Below, piece by piece: positions 1 through 10,610 of a DNA stretch of 64,000 bases (its first letter is position 1; each line of letters begins with the position of its first letter). Position numbers and translations under genes: made by a program. The stretch lies in contig NC_031500.1 in assembly GCF_000237925.1 (NCBI RefSeq), positions 17,323,753 through 17,387,752 on the forward strand. The letters are read 5' to 3'. The notes under the pieces were generated by a model. It had not been told where the DNA came from. It ran no database searches and saw nothing but the letters and a program-made list of their open reading frames with translations. The DNA is from Schistosoma mansoni (taxonomy: Eukaryota > Platyhelminthes > Trematoda > Strigeidida > Schistosomatidae).

Positions 1-27
1 TGGTGGAGGCCGAGAGGGTTTTTGTGA

Positions 28-171
28 CCTTATCATGGCTCCAGAGACCGAGTATTATGGAACCATATGGATGAGTTCCTCTACCTTATGCATTACGATT
101 TTAAAACCTTTGAACCTCTTTCTAACCTTGACAAGTTTGTGGACCATATAAAAGAAGTGTTTCCACTTTAA
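28..171 (+). other. Possible 3' terminal coding fragment, unidentified
   Basis: A short reading frame opens after a TGA at 25-27 and ends at a TAA at 169-171. Its last 36 or so residues are charged and protein-like (ends DKFVDHIKEVFPL). A second frame over the same bases is also open for about 50 codons, so either an exon with an unrecognised boundary or a frameshifted pseudogene is possible. I do not recognise the family. It lies at the window edge, so the upstream part is not visible. Confidence 0.2.
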
Positions 172-530
172 CTCTTTGGTTTCGTATAATATATTTTTAC
201 TCTACGCTGACTGTTTACTGATTGGCTAACATTTCTCAAGGTCACTTAATATTCGTTCAAAGGTCGTCCATAAATTATAGTCTCGCCGACTTTATTCGTT
301 CTATTCAAACAAGAAGATAAACGCGAACCGGGAAAAACTTCTTTTTTCTAAACTATTCAACTGTATTAATATGAGAGAGTTCGAACTATGGTTCATTTAG
401 GTTCTAATTAGATTTCGATGAATTGATAGTATACTAGAGATTATCTTAAGTAATTAAACCAACTAAAATTCAACTTCTTTTATTTTTGTTGATGAAACTA
501 AGTAACATTATGTCTGTTAAATATTCTCTA

Positions 531-1050
531 TGTTATATCTTCCGTAGAGAATTATGAATGGTAACTTTGAGGACTATTTATTGACCAATGTGATGTGTAC
601 ATTTCCTATTATATCATTGTTAAGTAACTAAAGTATCCATATTCGTGTCCCTCTTGTTATGAGCTTTATTTCGACCTATAGACTATTACTATACGATTTA
701 CCATTCTTGAGTTATCCCTAGTCTATTAATGACTGTTCCCCCTATTCACAGTCACATTTGGCTAAATCTTGTACAAATGTTATTTTCTATTTTATGGTAC
801 GATGTGGTCAGTTTGTTTGGTATATAAACCCAGTATGTTTGAGAATAATGATTCGTATTGCAGAAGCTGTTAATGGTGTTCTCAACTTAACTGGCTGGGC
901 TAAGCAGAAAGCAGGACTGATAAGTACTCAAGACTGCTCATACGGTTTTTGTGTAACATTGGACGATCAATAAATTCACTCTTCTCTAATTGGCGGGAAT
1001 CAGCATGCTCATATATAAACAGGGCACGTACGCATGCACTCGATATAACA
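531..1050 (+). mobile_element. Solo LTR, about 520 bp
   Basis: The element starts TGTTATAT and ends TATAACA, giving short inverted termini with the TG...CA ends of an LTR. A TATA-like box (TATATAAAC, near 821-829) lies inside. The flanks read CTCTA before and CTCTG after, a 4 of 5 match to a 5-bp target duplication. A second copy at 14838-15358 on the minus strand has the same termini and a perfect duplication. No internal retroelement genes adjoin it, so it is a solo LTR of a Gypsy- or BEL-type element; the family is not assigned. Confidence 0.65.
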
Positions 1051-1059
1051 CTCTGCAAG

Positions 1060-1530
1060 CTTTCGAATTGATCTATTTTCTGCGAACATACAATGGGTCT
1101 CATAAGTTTCATTGTCATTCACTGTTTCTACTGATAAATAATCTGTTGACTTTTTCTCATAAGTCATTGAAACTGCTATAGAATCTTGTACTTATTAGAG
1201 TATTTTGACTAAGATTAAAACTGACTGTCTTAATGTCCTTAAATAACTGAGACATTCATAAAGATTTACCCATGTTCATTTTGGTTCCTTGTGTTGTAAC
1301 TGTGATGAAGTTTAGCTTTAGTTATTCATTGACTTTTGTCAATGTTCACTTTAACATATTGAAAGGAAGTTATATAATCATTGGCTAGTGAATAGTGGTC
1401 AAGTGAAGATCATTATCCTCTTGATAGCTATTAACAATAGAATGATTAAAAGTTGTAACAATTGCTAATTGATAATTGCGAAACTAAGTGATACTAAGTG
1501 AATTTAAACTTCACCCTATTGCACAAGTAA
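1060..1530. other. AT-rich spacer, nothing recognised
   Basis: No coding signal, RNA gene or repeat family could be assigned here by eye. Confidence 0.4.
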
Positions 1531-1540
1531 GTGGCTATCA

Positions 1541-1701
1541 GGACTCAGTAGCTGAGTGGATAATGCAATGGCGTTTGAAGCGAAAGGCACTGGGTTCGAG
1601 TCCCGGAGTGAACATCAACTCTAAGATGTAGGTATGAGTTCCAAATAGGACGAAGTGTCGCGCTTCCTGGATTCCACTGCTGGCCACTATCCATCTTTGA
1701 T
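1541..1701 (+). mobile_element. Sm-alpha-type SINE copy, hammerhead decayed
   Basis: The tRNA-like head carries a pol III A box (TAGCTGAGTGGATAA) and B box (GGGTTCGAGTCCC). The body follows with the family signature CCTGGATTCCACTGC. The hammerhead core is degenerate: the CTGANGA element reads TATGAGT and GAAA reads GAAG, so self-cleavage is not expected. Confidence 0.75.
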
Positions 1702-2234
1702 TACAATAATTAGAAAAAAGTATAAATAATAAAATATAAAAAACGAAATGATAGATTATGAAAGATCGAAACGTAGGTTATAACCATGGAAGAATGAGGG
1801 ACTGAACATCCTACTTTAGTACCTAAAGTTAAGGCTTGAGCTAATAGATAGCAATGGCCTCTGTTATACATAAGTTTTTCATTTGTATTTCTATTGAGTC
1901 AACTCTTCTGACTGTCTGTATGATTTTGAAGGAGGCTTCTGAAGAAGCAGAGTAACTAGAATAAAGGAGGTGCTTCAAAATTAAACTTTTGATTGACTTC
2001 TATCATACTTTGGAAAGTCGAAAAGGAAATTTTCCTAATTAAGTTGACTTCTTTTACTGTTGATTACTATGAATTGTCTTGTATTTATCAACTTCAACGA
2101 TTTTCTTAATCGAGATTTTTCACTTACTATTCTAATTGTATTCATATTTGTGGTAATGCATTTCAAATAGTCTTCTAATTGTTCTTGGATGAATAGGGAA
2201 TTCTTTGACTTTGGATTATGAAGTGTTCATTTTA

Positions 2235-2770
2235 CACAGTCAGTCAGTCAGTCACAACGTAGAACTTCGTACGTACGTACATCAGTTCGAGTTGCCATAC
2301 CACATTAGCACAGAGATGCAGTTGTCGATTCAAATCCCATAGTGGTAGAAGTAGTAAGAGTGTAAGCATTATGTGAAAGATTAGGGTTTGAAGATGTTAT
2401 TGAAGGAGTATAATCCAACGAAATAAATTTGGAAATAGAAAAAAGATAGAGACATGAAGAATTCAGAAGGTTATAGTTTGGCAGAGTACAAAGAGTGGAT
2501 TCACCTTCGCCATTGCAAACGATTTTGAGCCATGTCATTCAAGGTCTCTAACCATTGATTGCTATCATCTCGCGAATCCCAACCAGGTAGTCTACACCTA
2601 CCTACATGGCTCAGTGACTTCATGGATTTGTGCCACATTTCGGTTTGTCCGCCCCTAGCTTTCTTCCAACCTACTCCTACACCATAAAACATTGCACGCC
2701 GGGGCAGTCGGTGGTTGGGCATACGTAACACGTGTCCCAGCCATCTCAACTGATGAAGTTTCACTACTTG
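2235..2770 (-). mobile_element. 5'-truncated RTE-like copy with (ACTG)n tail
   Basis: The minus strand encodes the C-terminal part of an RTE-type ORF, with the motif RWLGHVLRMPNHRLPRRAMF and an ending near DMAQNRLQWRR. The 3' end, at low coordinates, runs into a tetranucleotide tract that reads TCAGTCAGTCAGTCA on plus. Related copies lie at 22430, 27607, 30945 and 60923. The copy is only the last 530 bp, so it is a dead fragment. Confidence 0.75.
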
Positions 2771-3059
2771 TACACAAGGTATAATTGAAAGTCTTGTTTT
2801 ATTAACTAGACAACTTTATACAACATATAGCCAGTTTTCAGTTTCTAATCAGAAAGAAAATGAAAGTATTTTATAGCTCTGAGAAATACAATCTCTTTCC
2901 AAATATTAATATCACGTTTACTGTACTATCTGATTAATTCAGAGGGAAACATTTGAAGTTTTCAAGTTTTTAAATGATCATGTGTTATTGGAGTTACATA
3001 TATCTTGCATAAGATCTACAAATCACACTGTCACAGATGTATTACTCTACCATTTACCA

Positions 3060-3200
3060 AACAATACTTGATCCGAGAATCAGCAGTGTACATCCACGAT
3101 CCCACGTGTGGATGAGCACTGCTGTAGAGTCCCATAGTAGGAAGAAATGGTTATCGAGTACTTTCGAATTTTCAGTGGTGGTCTAGCTTAAATCGAGTCA
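3060..3200 (+). mobile_element. Degenerate SINE body with hammerhead remnant
   Basis: The stretch GCACTGCTGTAGAGTCCCAT followed by AATAGGA-like and GAAA-like words resembles the hammerhead SINE described at 14325. It is preceded by an inverted remnant of the same sequence. Both are strongly decayed. Confidence 0.45.
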
Positions 3201-3386
3201 TAAATTGAACTATTAAAATTACAACAATCTCCACAAATCCGCAGACTTGAAAGCTGAAAACCAATTGAATGAATCATTTCAGTATTCAATACTGAATAAA
3301 TTCCATTGTTCATGGAAATTGGATAAATTTCATAAGCCGAAAGTTTTTACACGTAAAATGCTCACTTTTTAAGGATTAACGTACAT

Positions 3387-3810
3387 TTATGAAACGTGGA
3401 AAACTGCTACACCCATCATCAAAAACGTACAAGTATTTATAAACAAATGTCTACACAAGATACTCAATATCCATTCACCAAATATCATCAGAAACAGATT
3501 ACTTCGGGAGAGAAAAAACCAACTACCAGATGAGGAGGAAATTAGGGAAAGATGTTGGAAGTGGATATGACATACATTATGGAAATAACCAAACAGCCTC
3601 ATGAGACAAGCGCTAAATTGGAATCGTAAAGGGAACTGGAAAAGAGTAATTCTGAAGAACATACTACATCGGGAATTGTGAGCAAACATGAAAAGGATGA
3701 ATTACGATTGGAAATAAGTGGAAAGCATTGTTCAAGACAGAGTTGTATGCAGAGTGGTGGTGAGCGGCTTATGCTCCTTTATGAGGTGTAACAGGCATAA
3801 GTAAGTAAGT
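3387..3810 (+). mobile_element. 5'-truncated RTE-like copy with (TAAG)n tail
   Basis: The plus strand encodes the degenerate C-terminal region of an RTE ORF (KTATPIIKNVQVFINKCL, then LPDEEEIRERCWKW), interrupted by stops. It ends at AACAGGCATAAGTAAGTAAGT. The same 3' end recurs at 4213, 4893, 5888, 9590, 11588, 12958, 58398 and 59372, defining one family. Confidence 0.75.
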
Positions 3811-4212
3811 AACTTTAATAAGTCGAAACTCTGGTCTCAAGTTATTAATCCAAATCAAGAGTACGTACTATATATTACACCATGTAAAATAATTCCTGAT
3901 TATTAAGTATCAGTGAAAAATTATACACAACTGTAATCATCCTATTGATAAAGAGATATATGTAAATCTGATGATTACATAATTCAATGTTAACTACATT
4001 AGGGAATGATAGATGTTAGTACAATCTAATATAATATTTGAGTTTATGCAGTCTTTGAATAAAAATGATTATATCTTACTACAGTAGTTCACTTCTAATC
4101 ACATTTTATGTATTGACATTGAAACCAAAAACCTCGGTAATGATGACTTATTTTAATCAGAACAAATTAAAGGGAAAAAAAGACATATAGTCTTCGATAG
4201 GCCATCTTCACA

Positions 4213-4772
4213 TTACTTACTTACTCCTAATGGAGCATAGGCTGCCGACCAGCATTCTCCAAACCAATCTGTCCTGGGCCTTCCTTTCCAATTCTATCCA
4301 ACTTTTGTTCATTCTTCTCATATCTGTGTCCATTTCTGGGTGTAATGTATTCTTAAGTGTTCCTCTTCTCCTTTGGCCTTCAGTATTCCACGTGAGGGCT
4401 TGCCTTGTGACGCAGTTGATTGATTTCCTCAATGTGTGTCCTATCCACTTCCAGATTTTCTTCCCGATTTCTTCCTCCACTGAAATCTGGTTTGTTCTCT
4501 CCCACAGTAGCTTGTTGTTGATATTGCCTGGCCAAAGTATTTTGCGTAGACAACTGTTAATAAACACCTGTATCTTCTGGATGATGGCTTTCGTAGTTCT
4601 CCAAGTTTCCGCCCTATACAATAGAACTGTCTTGACGTTTGTATTGAAAATTCTGATCTTGGTGTTGGTTGACAATTGTTTTGAGTTCCAGATGTTCTTT
4701 AGTAGTAAATATACTGCTTTTGCTTTGACGATCCGCGCCTTTACATCTGCATCAGATCCACCGAGGCCATCT
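4213..4772 (-). mobile_element. 5'-truncated RTE-like copy with (TAAG)n tail
   Basis: The minus strand has an uninterrupted 152-codon stretch of the RTE C-terminal region ([43 protein letters not shown]) and ends in the family tail at 4213. The 5' break lies at the CATCTGCATCAGATCC word, nearly the same point as in the copies at 9590 and 12384. Confidence 0.8.
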
Positions 4773-4892
4773 TAACCATTATTTTGTACATTTTTACATT
4801 ATTGTTGATACTTAACTAATTTACATCAATACGGTGTACAAAATATGGTCTGTAATACAGAATAAAATTAATCTGTGGAATTCGCCTTAATA

Positions 4893-4950
4893 CTTACTTA
4901 CTTACGCCTGTTACTCCCAATGAAGCATAAGCCGCCGACCAGCATTGCCT
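4893..4950 (-). mobile_element. Short 3' end of the (TAAG)n RTE family
   Basis: Only the last 55 or so bases of the family remain (plus strand ACTTACTTACGCCTGTTACT, then GCATAAGCCGCCGACCAGCA), a severely 5'-truncated insertion. Confidence 0.6.
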
Positions 4951-5227
4951 TAAAACTATTATATCCAAATGCATATACGTGATTTAATGAATAAAGATAT
5001 AACTGATTAGAGTATTACTGACATACGTAAGTTATTCTTATGCCATCATCTGCGAGGAATAATCACATCTTAAGAATGTTTAATTATGCAATTTATTAAA
5101 TTATTTATATTGGTTGGTTATAGCTATTCAATTCTACATGTTCATATACAAGGTTACTCATTGATTAGTGTAAAGTAATACTCAGTTTAACATGTATAAA
5201 TTTGTTCATTAATGATTTCAAATACAT

Positions 5228-5320
5228 CCTCATCTACCATCTTCATCGACCAAACCATCCAGCTCAGAGAACAAACCTACATCAAAATCATCTACCATCT
5301 TTATGTACTTGCTTGAATTA
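5228..5320 (+). mobile_element. Penelope-like terminal repeat fragment
   Basis: The words GACCAAACCATCCAGCTCAG and ACATCAAAATCATCTACCAT match the terminal sequence of the Penelope-like element near 16430-16480. No coding part is attached. Confidence 0.5.
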
Positions 5321-5539
5321 TCCAATTTACAGTTGTTGTGCTTATTAAGATCTTCTCAGTAGTAACAGTATATATGACAACTCTCTAAGAATTCATTTGA
5401 TAAGTGACTGGTTGCACACTAATTACTACTCATTATCTACTTCCAATTTTTATTACAGTTTTTTATTATTTATCTTAACCCTTTTAACTATGAAATTAAA
5501 AGGTTTGTAATTATTAAACGTTGTTATTATCTTTAAATT

Positions 5540-5690
5540 ACACCTGTAGCTCCTCCGAGAGCTACCGCCGGTCTCAAGCCCGGATAAAGGAGGAGGGTTG
5601 GGCATGGAGTTAACTTCTCTATCCCGTAGAAAACCAACTCGATAAAAAAAACGTTTGCCAGAAAGAATTACTATCTTTAACAAACAGATT
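5540..5690 (+). repeat. Dispersed GC-rich repeat, copy 1
   Basis: CCTGTAGCTCCTCCG, then a block with CCCGGATAAAGGAGGAGGGT and GTAGAAAACCAACT, recurs at 23875 (+), 57970 (+) and 61930 (-). The base composition contrasts with the AT-rich surroundings. It is probably the 5' untranslated part of a non-LTR retrotransposon, but no attached ORF is seen here. Confidence 0.6.
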
Positions 5691-5887
5691 TATTGATATC
5701 ACCAACTGATCAAAGTTAAACAACCATTTAAAACCTGAAGGTACTGGATAAACCATTCCATGCTAGTATGGGACTTCTGAGAACTGCATATCCACGAACT
5801 TATAATTGTGAGTCACAGTTAACACTTTCGATCTCGTGAACGAACATTTAATCTCTAAACTATTGAGCTACCATTTAATAGTGTACA

Positions 5888-5950
5888 AGTTTACTTACTT
5901 ACTTACGCCTGTTACCCCTCGTGGAGGAGCATAGGCTTCCATTAATCCAC
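5888..5950 (-). mobile_element. Short 3' end of the (TAAG)n RTE family
   Basis: The plus strand reads ACTTACTTACTTACGCCTGT followed by CCTCGTGGAGGAGCATAGGC. Only the terminal 60 or so bases remain. Confidence 0.6.
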
Positions 5951-6164
5951 AACTAATACTCGACCATCTTTGATTACCTCCTGTGGGTAACTTCCTCATA
6001 CCGAAATATTCAATATTCAATAGATAAACAGGCCAGAATTGGAATTTTTTCACTTATATTGTATATTCAAACATAATTTTAAATAATCACTCTCTTGTTA
6101 TTGAATAATTAAAATTATTACTTCTCTTTTTTTGGTTCGTTTTAACTCATAGTTGAAATCATGG

Positions 6165-6465
6165 GTCAATTGAAGCTAGACCACCATGGAAAACCTGGAA
6201 GCGCTGGACCGCTGTTTCATCCTATTATGAGACTCCTCAGCAGTGCGCATCCACGATCCCGCACTCACAAGTTTCGAACCCACGACCTACCAGTATCACG
6301 CCAGAACACTTAACCGATAGACCACTGCGGAGTCCTATAATGGGACGAAACGTCCGTCCAATGCTTCCAGGTTTTCCATGGTTGTCTAACTTCAGTTGAC
6401 TCATGATTTCAACTATGAAAATACTAAATTCTCCACAAAATCCCCTTCTGTTTTAATTCACTCAA
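6165..6465. mobile_element. Head-to-head pair of hammerhead SINE copies
   Basis: A minus-strand copy (6165-6330) with tRNA-like head and hammerhead-like body abuts a plus-strand copy (about 6331-6465). The minus copy retains CTGAGGA and GATGAAAC with a mismatched stem I (GCACTG versus CAGCGC). The plus copy starts inside the hammerhead (GGAGTCCTATAATGGGACGA) and runs into the family tail ending in CCCCTTCTG. Confidence 0.65.
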
Positions 6466-6678
6466 ATCAAGCTAGTAACCCTAAATAATCGAAAGGATAT
6501 AAAAACTTACATTTTTAAAATTATTTTTTTTTAAAAAAATACATTTTTTAAAATTTTTTTGGTAATAATTGCATTTTATCGATCAATATTTTTTTTTCCA
6601 TTTTTTTTCATATTGAAAATTATATTTTTCAAGGTTAATTAAAACAACAACAACAAAAAACTTGTAGAATGACATAAA

Positions 6679-7173
6679 TTATTTTACAAAAATCATTTGT
6701 TGATCATTATCATTTCCATCTTGATCATTATTATGAGCGATAAAAGATGCTGCTGCTGCTGCTGCTGAGGATGACGACGATGCAGCACGACGATATGAAT
6801 AAGGTAATGAATTCGATTTAAGATTATTCATATTACTTAGCAACTGATCATTATTATTAGTAGTAGTATCCATATTGATTTCTTCATTATTTTTTATAAA
6901 TTCACATGCAATTCCATAATAATTATCAGGACATATACAATAACATTTTTTCCATGGCATATCAGGTTTTTCTAATTTACCATAATTTAAACAATATGGT
7001 ACACATTGTCTTATTAAATAATGTATAATTTTAAATAATTTTTTATGTTGTTTAGGATAAATTAATAAATCATTAATTGTAGTACAATTAATTGATTGAA
7101 TATTGATTATTGATATATAATACATTACTACTAATAATAGTAATATAATAACTGTACTATGATTTCTTATCAT
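6679..7173 (-). CDS. Small EGF-like secreted or membrane protein (predicted)
   Basis: An uninterrupted frame of 164 codons if begun at the Met at 7173; 24 further codons are open upstream to a Met at 7245. The inner start is preferred because it puts a hydrophobic segment (VIILLLLVVMYYISIIN) at the N-terminus as a signal peptide or anchor. A cysteine-rich EGF-like module follows: C-x3-C, a spacer, then CYCICPDNYYGIACEF, matching the EGF C-terminal pattern C-x-C-x8-C with the G-x-x-C turn. The C-terminal part is low complexity, with Asn/Asp-rich runs and an SSSSSAAAAAAS tract. No second EGF domain is seen. It could be a whole single-exon gene or one exon of a larger one. No clear polyadenylation signal was found. 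Orthology is not known to me. Confidence 0.5.
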   Translation of the reverse strand: MIRNHSTVIILLLLVVMYYISIINIQSINCTTINDLLIYPKQHKKLFKIIHYLIRQCVPYCLNYGKLEKPDMPWKKCYCICPDNYYGIACEFIKNNEEINMDTTTNNNDQLLSNMNNLKSNSLPYSYRRAASSSSSAAAAAASFIAHNNDQDGNDNDQQMIFVK

Positions 7174-7644
7174 TTCTAATAGTTTGAATGGTTTAATCAC
7201 TAAGGTAAAGTTATTTGGATATAATTCTATGATAATGAGTAACAATGATAATTAGGGCATAGTTACTAATGTATCAAAATTAGAATTTCTTTTTCAAGTT
7301 TTTGGATGAGTTGAATATTTATACTAAATTTTGTTTTGTTCTGTTTGTTTTGGTTTGGTTTGTTTGTTTTTCTTTTATATATATATCGATGGGGAAGTAT
7401 TAATAATGGTAATCATTCTATTGGTTCAATGGATGATTATTATGATTGAACATAGAATATTATTATTATTATTATTTAGGGAAGGGAATATAGTTTCATA
7501 TGTTTTTTCACCTAACTGAAAAAAAAACAGTAAATAATAGTAATAATAATAATAAATACCGAAATATTATTTTCATGGTGATTACAAACTTTATTTTTAT
7601 TATTCGATTTATTAAATAATTTTCGCGAGGTGTAGAAGATTTAT

Positions 7645-7835
7645 AGCTCAGGTGGGTGATTTTGATGTTGGTTTATTCTCTCAGTTAGATGGTTTGGTTG
7701 TGGAGCTTTCATTGTCCTTCTGAACGACATCATCAGCACAAATTTCGGGTAAAAGTGAAATGTTTGAATTTCTCCACATGTGGTTCCCAACTTATCCTGT
7801 GCACCTCGATGTTGATTGGTTCTTATTGACTGCGA
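7645..7835 (-). mobile_element. Penelope-like terminal repeat fragment
   Basis: This matches the segment 15690-15870 over its length (CTCTCAGTTAGATGGTTTGG, CCTTCTGAACGACATCATCA, CACCTCGATGTTGATTGGTT). It therefore derives from the 3' terminal region of the same Penelope-like family. It ends where the first SINE unit of the block at 7836-8830 begins. Confidence 0.6.
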
Positions 7836-8830
7836 GGCGGGATCGTGGATGTGTACTGATGAGGAGTCTCACACTAAGACGAAACATCTGTCCATTGCTT
7901 CCAGGTTTTCTGTGGGGGTCTATCTTCAATGGATTCATGATTTCAACCATAAAAAATCGCTAAAAATACTCCTCAAGATTCCATGTGAGCGCTTGTCTTG
8001 TGACGCAGTTGGGTGATATGGCCGTCCGGTGCTTCCAGGTTTTCTATAATGGTCTAGCTTCAATTGATTCATCAGTTCAACTATAAAAAACAACTAAAAT
8101 CTTTATAAACCTCCTTCTGAATATAGTTTCATATGTTTTTCAACTAATCAAAAAAACAGTAAATAATAGTAACAATAATAATAGTAATGATAATAATAAT
8201 GAATACCAAAATATTTTTTTATAGTAATTACTAACTTTGTTTTTATTATTCGTTTTATTAGATAATTTTCGCGAGGCGGGATCGTGGATGTGTACTGATG
8301 AGGAGTCTCACACTAAGACGAAACATCTGTCCATTGCTTCCAGGTTTTCTGTGGGGGTCTATCTTCAATTGATTCATGATTTCAACTATAAAAAATTGCT
8401 AAAAAAACTCTTCAAGATTCCATGTGAGCGCTTGTCTTGTGACGCAGTTGGGTGATATGGATGTCCGGTGCTTCTAGGTTTTCTATATCTACATAATCCC
8501 CCTTCTGAATATAGTTTCATATGTTTTTCAACTAATCAAAAAAACTGTAAATAATAGTAATAATAATAATAATAGTAACAATAATGACAGTAATGATAAT
8601 AATAATGAATACCAAAATATTATTTTCATGGTAATTACTAGCTTTATTTTTATTATTCGTTTTATTAAATAGTTTTCGCGAGGCGGGATCGTGGATGCGG
8701 ACTGATGAGGAGTCGCATACTGAGACGAAATGGTGGTCCATTGCTTCCAGGTTTTTTGTGGGGGTCTATCTTCAATTGATTCATGATTTCAACTATAAAA
8801 ATCTCCACAAACCCCCTTCTGAATATAGTT
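7836..8830 (+). repeat. Tandem block of three SINE bodies with AT-rich linkers
   Basis: Three SINE bodies in the same direction begin near 7836, 8274 and 8686, about 410-440 bp apart. Each joins an AT-rich linker (a TTTCATATG word, a CAGTAAATAATAGTAATAAT run, then ATTATTCGTTTTATTA). A related linker also lies at 7500-7620. The hammerhead core is altered: the base before TGAGGA is A instead of C. Repetition of linker plus SINE suggests duplication of the whole unit rather than three independent insertions. Confidence 0.65.
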
Positions 8831-9189
8831 TCATATGTTTTCCATCTAATAAAAAAGAAGCAGTAAATAGTAGTAATAATAATAGTAATAGTAATAATAA
8901 TAATAAATTCCAATATACATATATTGATATTAAGATAAGTCTAATATTTTGGGTTGAGCAAATTCATAAAATTTCCTTTTTTGTATTAGACTGTAATAAT
9001 AAATTGTATTGGTAGTTGTTGCTGAGTTGTTTCTCTTTTTTTTTGTTGTTGTTGAGGGAATACATTGTAGACAATCACAGTCTGGATTATTGTTTATTTC
9101 GTATCGATTCAAATTAAGCGTCTCTTTTTTTTAAATATATATCAGAATGAGAATTTGTGGAGATTATAGTAATTTTAATAGATGAATTC

Positions 9190-9420
9190 ATGAGTTGATC
9201 GTGGATGTATACTGCTGAGGAGTCCCATACTGAGATAAAACCACTGCTGAATGCCGGCCAATCTGTCTAGAGATGAAGCGTTCGAGCGCGAGCTCTAAGG
9301 TCCTGGGTTCGAATCCCTGTGGAAATATTGTGAACACATACTGATTAAAAGTTCCACAACAAGACGAAGTGCCTTTCCATCATATTTGTATTTTCAACGG
9401 TGACCCAGTATAGTTCATTC
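9190..9420 (+). mobile_element. Degenerate hammerhead SINE copy
   Basis: A body fragment (GATCGTGGATGTATACTGCTGAGGAGTCCCA) precedes a tRNA-like head with a B box (GGTTCGAATCC at 9305-9315) and a second degenerate body. The order suggests two overlapping insertions. Confidence 0.5.
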
Positions 9421-9589
9421 CTTGATTTAAAAGATAAGAAATATATTTCTGGACATGTGTAATGCTTTGCATAAACGATCCATATATATTAAGATCAGGT
9501 AAAGCATTTCAGAATCTGTCTTTCAAAATCGTAACTAATAAAAGCACATAGTAGAGTCGAACAGCCATGTTTTTGATGGTAATTAACCA

Positions 9590-10160
9590 AGAGACTTACT
9601 TATGCCTGATACACCTCGTGGAGGAGCATGGGACGCCCACAACCACTCTACATACAACTCTGTCTTGAACAATGCTTTCCACTCATTTCCAGTCGCTATT
9701 CATCCTTTTCATGTCTGCTCACAATCCCGATGTAGTATATTCTTCGGACATCTTCTTTTTCCTTTTCTTCCACGATTTCAACTTAACGCTTGTCTTGTGA
9801 TGCAATTTGATTTTTTCCTATTGTATATCATATCCACTTCCAACGTGTTTTCCTAATTTCCTCCTCATCTGGTAGTTGGTTTTTTCTCTCCCGAAGTAAT
9901 CTGTTTCTGATGATATCTGGTGAATGGATATTGAGTATCTTGTATAAACAATTGTTTATAAATACTTGTACGTTTTTGATGATGATTGTGGTAGTTCTCC
10001 ACGTTTCAGCTCCGTACAGTATAACTGTTTTGATATTCGTTTTGAAGATTGTGCCTTTAATATTTGTTGACAGTTGTTTTGAGTTCAATATGTTCTTCAA
10101 CTGTAGGAATGTGTGCCTTTGCTTTGCCAATCCTCACGTTTGCATCTGCATTGGATCCAT
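9590..10160 (-). mobile_element. 5'-truncated RTE-like copy with (TAAG)n tail
   Basis: The minus strand encodes [40 protein letters not shown] and RKTRWKWI, the C-terminal RTE region, then frameshifts. The tail lies at 9590. The 5' break is at CATCTGCATTGGATCCATCG, beside a 5S rRNA-like sequence. Confidence 0.75.
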
Positions 10161-10242
10161 CGTCGAACATACCACGTTGAAAACACCGATTGTCGTACGA
10201 TCACAGCAGTTAAGTAACGTTCGGCTCGGTCAGTACCAAGGT
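10161..10242 (+). pseudogene. 5S rRNA-derived fragment
   Basis: The sequence CATACCACGTTGAAAACACC, then CGATCACAGCAGTTAAGTAA and GGCTCGGTCAGTACCAAGG, follows the order of 5S rRNA: CCATACCAC near the 5' side, the GATCxxxGAAGTTAAGCAACGT internal control region, then GGTxAGTAC. The first bases and the 3' third are missing. It is a pseudogene or a 5S-derived retroelement head. It directly adjoins the RTE copy to its left, in opposite orientation. Confidence 0.6.
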
Positions 10243-10487
10243 ACGAAAAGAAGGAAATAATATAAAGGTTAAATTTTGAGCTGATGGTTCATCGGTTTTT
10301 CAATTTTATTTTTACCTATAAATGCTTATTCAGTAAGACAATGAATTTAGAGTTAATCTCATTCATAACATGGTATAATTTGGAGAATCATTCACTATAG
10401 ATAGTAGCAATCTGGAAATGTCAACAGCTGATAACCATTTAGATCATACTAATTACATTTTATATCACATTTTAAGCATATTACCAT

Positions 10488-10610
10488 AATAGGAAGAAAC
10501 GGCCGTCCAGTGCTGCCAGGTTTTTCATGGTGGTCTAGCTTCAATTGATTCATGATCTTAACTATTAAAATTAATATAATATCCACAAAACCCCTTCTGA
10601 TAATATTAGT
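10488..10610 (+). mobile_element. 5'-truncated SINE copy
   Basis: It begins inside the hammerhead (ACCATAATAGGAAGAAACGG) and runs through CCGTCCAGTGCTGCCAGG and the family tail (TCAATTGATTCATGAT, CCACAAAACCCCTTCTG). Confidence 0.65.

Noticed and set aside
1541-1620. tRNA gene suggested by A and B boxes
   Set aside because: The sequence continues into the Sm-alpha SINE body and the cloverleaf is incomplete. The same holds for 14330, 16735, 29560 and 31889.
4230-4775. 181-codon open frame on the plus strand
   Set aside because: It is the reverse strand of an RTE C-terminal fragment whose minus-strand translation shows clear reverse-transcriptase family motifs. Similar shadows occur at 9910-10260 and 58590-58904.
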